From Gordius sp. MW1 (taxonomy: Eukaryota; Nematomorpha; Gordioida; Gordea; Gordiidae), in the NCBI GenBank assembly GCA_964036665.1, contig OZ038533.1, forward strand, positions 18,658,575 through 18,722,574: 64,000 nucleotides of DNA, read 5' to 3'. Shown piece by piece: positions 59,132-64,000 of the stretch. The notes under the pieces are model-generated. The model ran no database searches, was not told where the DNA came from, and worked only from the letters and a program-made list of their open reading frames with translations. Position 1 is the first letter of the stretch. Each line of letters begins with the position of its first letter. The position numbers and the translations under genes were made by a program.

Positions 59132-59784
59132 TCTTTAACTTGCCACAAATTTTTGCGCTTCACTAGGATGTAGTCGACCTGTGTAAGGTGATCCCCACTG
59201 CTGTACGTCGCTAAATGTTCGGTACGCTTCTGAAAGAAGGTATTCACAATGGCCATATCGTAAGCTTGCGCCATCTGTAGTAACTTCTCTCCCTCTTTAT
59301 TCTTCAACCCATAGCCATGCCCGCCGTGATTTCGTTCGTACACGCCCCTTTCTTTCCCAACGTGCCCATTAAAGTCTGCTCCGATGATGAGATTCTCGTC
59401 AGGCTTCACGTAGCGTATTTCTTTTTCGAGCTTTTCATAGAATTCGTCCTTCTCATTTTCGGAACATCCAACCTGGGGCGAATACGCACAAATAACATTG
59501 ACAAGGCCGCCTTGATCCGCCAGCTTTATGCACATCAATCTATCCGAGCATCGTTTGACTTCGACTACCTTGTCCTTAAAGGAATCGCTAAGCACTCTAC
59601 CGACCCCGTTCTTCCGTGATGGGGAACCCGAGTAGTATAGCTTGTAACCATCTCCTAGCTCCCTGGCTTTTGTTCCATGCCACCGCGTTTCTTGTAGACA
59701 CGCTATGTGTATCCTTCGCCTTTTTAGCATCTGCGCAACCTCGATGCTCTTCCCCGTCAGCGTGCCCACATTCCAGCTGGCCAC
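59092..59784 (-). pseudogene. RTE LINE copy 2: AP-like endonuclease
   Basis: 231 codons: ASWNVGTLTGKSIEVAQML, IACLQETRWHGTKARELG, IIGADFNGHVG and SSGDHLTQVDYILVKRK. The glutamate in QETRW and the aspartates in GADFN and QVDYIL are the expected endonuclease residues. Frame is lost after EEIAK. Confidence 0.9.
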
Positions 59785-60038
59785 TCATGTCCGTTCGACA
59801 ACTAGATTCCTTAACCGCCTTCGTTGTGAGTGAGGCGGTAACCCTTGTATACTTTTCACATTGCACGGGCGGATGATGCAATGCGCGTCGTTTGGAGAGG
59901 ACGCCCTAGCATTCTGGTATAAGTTCGTATTTGAAGCTGCCATGTTGTTTGGAGTTGCTTTTTACAGCCGGCTTCCGACCTGACGCCAACCCTCCACTTT
60001 TTTTCACACGGACTTGGGACCGTCGTTGGTGACCCTAT

Positions 60039-60300
60039 TATTAAATAAAGATTCCTTATAATTATAGTTCATCTTATTAGTCCTTGATCATATTATACTT
60101 CTGATTGGATTATATTCATCATTCTATCAATTTGATCATTTCATTTATTTCCTTTGATCAAATTATTATCATTATCATACAGCCTTATTTTCATATGTAA
60201 ATATATAAGGAAAAATATGTTCGTATGAAGATGATAACAATATGATTATGAATTAAATCGAATAAGATAAGGATACATAAAATTAATCTTTATTTAATAA
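60039..60300. mobile_element. Small AT-rich MITE
   Basis: TATTAAATAAAGATT and its complement AATCTTTATTTAATA bound 262 bp, with more imperfect inverted repeats inside. It sits between RTE copy 2's 5' end and the right inverted-repeat arm. Confidence 0.6.
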
Positions 60301-60550
60301 ATAGGACCAAGGGTAGGGATTTACGTAGACAAAAATAAATTTAAATACTAACGAACAAAGACAAAGCTATTAACACACAGTTAAAATCATGAAATCATAT
60401 GGTTTCTACCAACTCGGCTTTGGCTTACAATATTAAAACCTATAATTACAGCAATAATATAATCTGTAGAAAATATTATAGAAATAAAAGTTATAATAAA
60501 TCAAACTATTCTTCTTTCACGTATTCACATATAGGACAGTATGTTCATAT

Positions 60551-61674
60551 ACATTAATGCTCAGGATATAAAAATGTAGTAAATATAATAAATAATTATT
60601 TAACAACCTTAAGGGACACAGCTATAATTCAAATTTTACGTGGATATATATTTAATATTGATTAAACTTTGGTGTGTAAAATTTTTAATATCAAAGGAAT
60701 CCCAATTATATTAATTTGCATTGAACATCCTAAATGTAGATTATACAAAATAGAAAAATAAACAACTAAATTTAATGATTATGATGTCCAATAAAGATGA
60801 TTTTAAGTCTAAATCTCGACTATGAAATCTCGTCTCGAGTTCTAATTCGTCTCGATCTCGACCCAAATTTTCGAATTCTCGTCCCGTCTCGTCTCGGAGA
60901 CGAGACCGAGATTTTTCTTCCGCATCCCTAAACACGATAATTTACTTTGATATTTAAACCATAAATTGCATAGCAATTAATTTATAAAAAGTATATGTAG
61001 ATCTATTGAGAAATTACTAATATAATGTAACTAACTACAGCTACAGTCCCCGTGTAATAAAAGTAACTAATTACAATAACTTTTTATAAAAGAAACTAGT
61101 TCCAGGAACTAATCACATGTAACTAGTTTTTTAATCACCCAATTACTTTTAAGGTAGTATACATGTTGGCTGAGCCTATGAAATTCGCAAACAAAAAAAT
61201 GCAATCCACATCTGAAATTAATCAAGTGAAAGCAAAAATTTATATTTAAAAGAATCAAATAAATTACGAAGAGAGAATTCTGCTACATGGGGACCGTTTT
61301 TTAATCCAGAAGAATTCGGAAGTCGGTTTTTAGTGTAAGTCATCGGCATCCTGTTATTTCAGACACAAAAAAATTTATATTTTTTGATGTACTTCGTATT
61401 ATTGGTATTAATCATAATAGTAATATTTTTGTTAACCTTTAGAGAAATAAAAATATTTTTAATTAAATTAATTATTTTATATATATAATTTATTTTCTTT
61501 TAATATTATCAATTATATTGAGGAGGCGATATTAATACTTAAAATTAATTTAAAAAAAAAATTATTATGTTTACCACTAAAAAATCAATATTTATTAATC
61601 TTTATAAAAAAAATTTATTTGATAAATATATTATTTTAATATTTCTTATAATATTAATGTGTCTGATAATTTAG
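60551..61674. other. AT-rich spacer with a (TCTCG) tract
   Basis: Contains a TCTCGTCTCG-rich tract at 60806-60925, similar to 50297-50425, and ATTGCATAGCAATTAATTT at 60966. Otherwise no gene seen. Confidence 0.45.
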
Positions 61675-61995
61675 AATAAAGTTAAAAAAATTGAGAGGTT
61701 ATATAGATTGTCAACAAAAGTTTGTTTTGTTTGTAAAAAACCGGGACATTTAATGAAAAATTGTAGGAGGAATAGGATGGGTCGCATCAATAGTTTTAAC
61801 AGAAATTTAAATTATGGCAATAATTTTAATGGTAATTGGTTGAGGGATAGTAGGAGAACTAGAGGTGATAATTACGTTAGCGATAGACGAGAGTATGAAC
61901 CCGAGGTAGGTCCGTCATATGTTAGGTGTTGGTGCGGATGCACAGGTAATTGTAATAAAAAGGGTAGATTGGTTCAGAGAAATGTCAGCGATTGA
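61675..61995 (+). CDS. Zinc-knuckle (CCHC) ORF, unidentified
   Basis: Open from the stop at 61672; no ATG precedes the conserved part, so it is an exon, a fragment, or starts at a non-ATG codon. CFVCKKPGHLMKNC fits C-x2-C-x4-H-x4-C exactly, the nucleic-acid-binding knuckle of retroelement Gag and some RNA-binding proteins. An Asn/Arg-rich segment follows, then a Cys-rich CWCGCTGNCNKKG. The region is richer in G than its surroundings. Gag of an unrecognised retroelement is the first guess; a host exon is possible. Confidence 0.5.
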   Translation, partial: NKVKKIERLYRLSTKVCFVCKKPGHLMKNCRRNRMGRINSFNRNLNYGNNFNGNWLRDSRRTRGDNYVSDRREYEPEVGPSYVRCWCGCTGNCNKKGRLVQRNVSD

Positions 61996-62117
61996 CTAGA
62001 AAGTTGTAATTGTAATAAACAGTTTAAAAATGTAAATAAATGTTTTTTTATTCTTTTACCGTCAAATTTTGTTAATAACTATAAAAATTTTAACGCGCGT
62101 TCAGAATAAGGATATCA

Positions 62118-62426
62118 GTGGAGCGGATAGCAGAGCTGGTGAGACCGGATCCGGTGCTCATTAGTATTCTCATCGGAGCCGATGAGCTGCCCCGTCTACG
62201 CTCTTTTTATGAACCTAACTTAACCCCTGTGAGGCCGGTGGCTCAGGGAAGAAGGGAGAATGCAATAAGACATGCTAATACGAGGGAAGGACGGCGGGCT
62301 CGAAAAGCGCTTCGGAGAAGGTGCGGAGGTTGTGGAAGATGGCACCTACCCCCAATGTGCGAAATTGAGCGAGTTGCTCATCAGGGTGCGGCAGAGAGGG
62401 CGTCATTGAACAATGCGGGAGTTTGA
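62118..62426 (+). CDS. Arg-rich ORF with a Cys/His cluster, unidentified
   Basis: About 100 codons after a TATCAG acceptor-like site; no ATG start. Basic (REGRRARKALRRRCGGCGRW) with CGGCGRWHLPPMC, i.e. C-x2-C-x3-H-x4-C, close to a zinc knuckle. GC-rich relative to the neighbourhood, which supports past coding selection. It lies 122 bases after the zinc-knuckle ORF on the same strand, so both may belong to one gene or element. Confidence 0.45.
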   Translation: MERIAELVRPDPVLISILIGADELPRLRSFYEPNLTPVRPVAQGRRENAIRHANTREGRRARKALRRRCGGCGRWHLPPMCEIERVAHQGAAERASLNNAGV

Positions 62427-63198
62427 GCGGGTTTGGGCTACAATGGAAGCGTTGTGAACGTGGGGCAAACGTTTTATCTTATGCAACACGTCGTGTAGCT
62501 CCTATTGCGATCAGCTCGGGCACGGTGTCCACTCCTGACACCAAATAATGTGTATTAAAAGGCGTTTCAGATTTCCAATTTACAATTGCCGAAATATTAG
62601 AACTTTTTATTTTCCAAAATTCATATATTATTACATACACTTTTCTTAAATCATTAATGATGATTATTACGTTAATCATGCTTACGATATATTTTCTTGT
62701 TTTAACATTAAACGATATTACAGTATATAATATGAATCATGATCCAAAGGGGGGGGGGGGAATCTTGCAGCAGGCGCCCGTAAATCAAAAAGTATCATTC
62801 ATGACAGCTTGGTGGCCTTCTATTTAATTTCTAATTATGGGTAAAAAAGTGGGAACGTCAGGAAAACCAATATTCAAAAGATTTCTTTGTATCCGTGGAA
62901 CATATTTAATAATGTCTGGGAAAATTTTTTTTGAAATTGCAACACCTGTGGAAGGACAGTGGTCGTTTAGCGATCGATACGTTATCATAATGGGTCGATG
63001 TCGCTATAGTAGCAAATAAAGTCTAATACTGTCGTATAGCAGCTGAAAGATTGGGTTGCCAGGTATTGACTGCTGAATAAGTTAATAACCGATAAGTGAC
63101 CCTAATTAGTATCGCGGGAATTTGAGCAAATGAAACTGCCACATTAAGGCGGCACCGTACCATCAAAATCAAACGGAGTGATTATACGGGTTATACGA

Positions 63199-63365
63199 AC
63201 TAGAGATCTGCACAGGCAAGCCCGGCCCGCGGGCGGGTACGGACGGGCTATGTATCGTAAAATTTTAACGTGCCGGGCCCTGACGGGCTCCACAACTTAT
63301 GGAACGGGCTCGGGCGGGCCTGAGATTTTTTTAACTGGCTTGAACGGACCAGAGAATATATAAAC
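63199..63365. repeat. GC-rich hAT-like fragment
   Basis: TAGAGATCTGCACAGGCAAG then CCCGGCCCGCGGGCGGG and GGGCTCGGGCGGGCC; resembles the ends of the elements at 21152 and 22975. Confidence 0.5.
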
Positions 63366-63404
63366 GGACATGGAAATCATTAAAAGTTAGACAATTATAT
63401 AAAT

Positions 63405-63520
63405 ACTAGCTGACCCGGCAAACGTTGTTCTGCCATATTAAAAATATTAAAAAAAAAATTAAAAAATTTAAATAAGAAAATTTAAAACTACCAAAAAAAA
63501 ATTTAAAAACTCAACTAAAC
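63405..63520 (+). repeat. Family X repeat, left end
   Basis: CTAGCTGACCCGGCAAACG and TTGTTCTGCC, then AT-rich; the right end is not seen. Confidence 0.55.
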
Positions 63521-63840
63521 GAAAAATAACAAATAATTGATATTTTTAAGGGTGGTTAAAAACACAAAATTTTACCTCAATAATGTTCGAATTCAAATTT
63601 AGATGAAGCAAATTTTTTTTAAGTCAAATTTACCTATAATCAAAAAAAAATATCGCGCCTGGCCTTTATAATAAAATATAAACAAAAGGCGGATACGGAT
63701 ACGCATATAGGTTATTTAACGGAAAATAACAAATAATTGATATCTTTAAGGGTGGTTAAAAACACAAAATTTTACCTCAATAATGTTCGAATTTAAATTT
63801 TCATGAAGCAAATTTTTTAAGTCAAATTTACCTATAATCA
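63519..63840 (+). repeat. ~120-bp direct repeat with 200-bp period
   Basis: AAAATAACAAATAATTGATA to AAATTTACCTATAATCA occurs at 63522-63641 and 63722-63840 with few differences; unique sequence separates them. Confidence 0.75.
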
Positions 63841-63975
63841 TGGGGGGGGGCAAAACGTTTTAAAGTTTAATTAGAGGGGGGCAAAACATAAATTTTTTAA
63901 ATTTTTCAATGTTTTTGCATTGAAAAAAATTTGGTTTCGCAAATTGGGGGGGGGGGGGGGGCAGCCGAGGATTTC
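63841..63975 (+). mobile_element. Family A-like MITE fragment
   Basis: G-runs, GGGGCAAAACATAAATTTTTT and TTTCAATGTTTTTGCATT match the interior of the copies at 28342 and 54323; terminal repeats not visible. Confidence 0.55.
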
Positions 63976-64000
63976 AATACAAAAACCCTTAAAAATTAAA

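Larger units (their letters stand above)
56894..60030 (-). mobile_element. RTE-clade LINE, copy 2, nearly full length
   Basis: 3.1 kb homologous to copy 1 from end to end, with much longer open frames. Domain order is endonuclease then reverse transcriptase, as in RTE/BovB-type LINEs. At least three frame changes (near 59110, 58905, 58260) interrupt the coding region. Confidence 0.9.
56699..60550. mobile_element. Long inverted repeat enclosing RTE copy 2
   Basis: The left arm 56699-56897 and right arm 60345-60550 are about 200-bp imperfect reverse complements (shared blocks AGCCAAAGCCGAG, CTATAATTATAGGTTTTAATA and GAAAGAAGAATAGTTT). Either an inverted-repeat element received the LINE in its loop, or the LINE carries such arms. 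Target duplications were not found. Confidence 0.65.

Overview
This is an AT-rich animal (metazoan) nuclear sequence, dense in transposable elements. The evidence is spliced genes with GT-AG introns, a LIM-homeobox exon, a nuclear-receptor co-repressor (NCoR/SMRT) gene, a testis-specific-type serine/threonine kinase (TSSK) gene, and many classes of eukaryotic mobile DNA. The coding frames fit the standard code. The species cannot be named from the sequence; an invertebrate with a small, derived gene set is most likely. There are no bacterial features.

Layout. (1) 1.6-12.5 kb, minus strand: a TSSK-like kinase in five recognisable exons. The beta-3 catalytic lysine is arginine and several frames are broken, so it is probably a pseudogene or dead kinase. 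One intron holds three nested elements: a hAT-like MITE, inside it an inverted-repeat element, inside that a nearly intact Ty3/gypsy LTR retrotransposon (2407-7054). Another intron holds a palindromic element whose centre is an uninterrupted ~2.47-kb (ACAT)n microsatellite. (2) 13.5-13.7 kb, minus: last exon of an Awh/Lhx6/8-type LIM-homeobox gene. (3) 14.2-18.6 kb: a small element with telomere-like repeats, then an RLE-type non-LTR retrotransposon with an intact 936-codon ORF. (4) 18.6-25 kb: no host gene; hAT-like, piggyBac-like and tandem repeats. (5) 25.8-40.4 kb, minus: a complete 16-exon NCoR/SMRT gene (~1,260 codons) with one SANT domain, a C-terminal CoRNR-like motif and MITEs in its introns. 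(6) 40.5-50.3 kb: no gene recognised, repeats only. (7) 50.5-60.6 kb: two RTE-clade LINE copies (minus), one with a perfect 16-bp target-site duplication and one lying between ~200-bp inverted repeats. (8) 61.7-62.4 kb, plus: two small ORFs with zinc-knuckle-like motifs, then more repeats.

Two short families dominate. Family A (ends CATGGGCGTAGCC, G-run and C-run interior, ~19 copies) and family B (ends TAGTGTTGTAAAA, ~20 copies) each have at least one copy with a perfect 8-bp target-site duplication, which fits non-autonomous hAT elements. They nest in each other and in host introns. The NCoR reading frame survives around them; the kinase frame does not.
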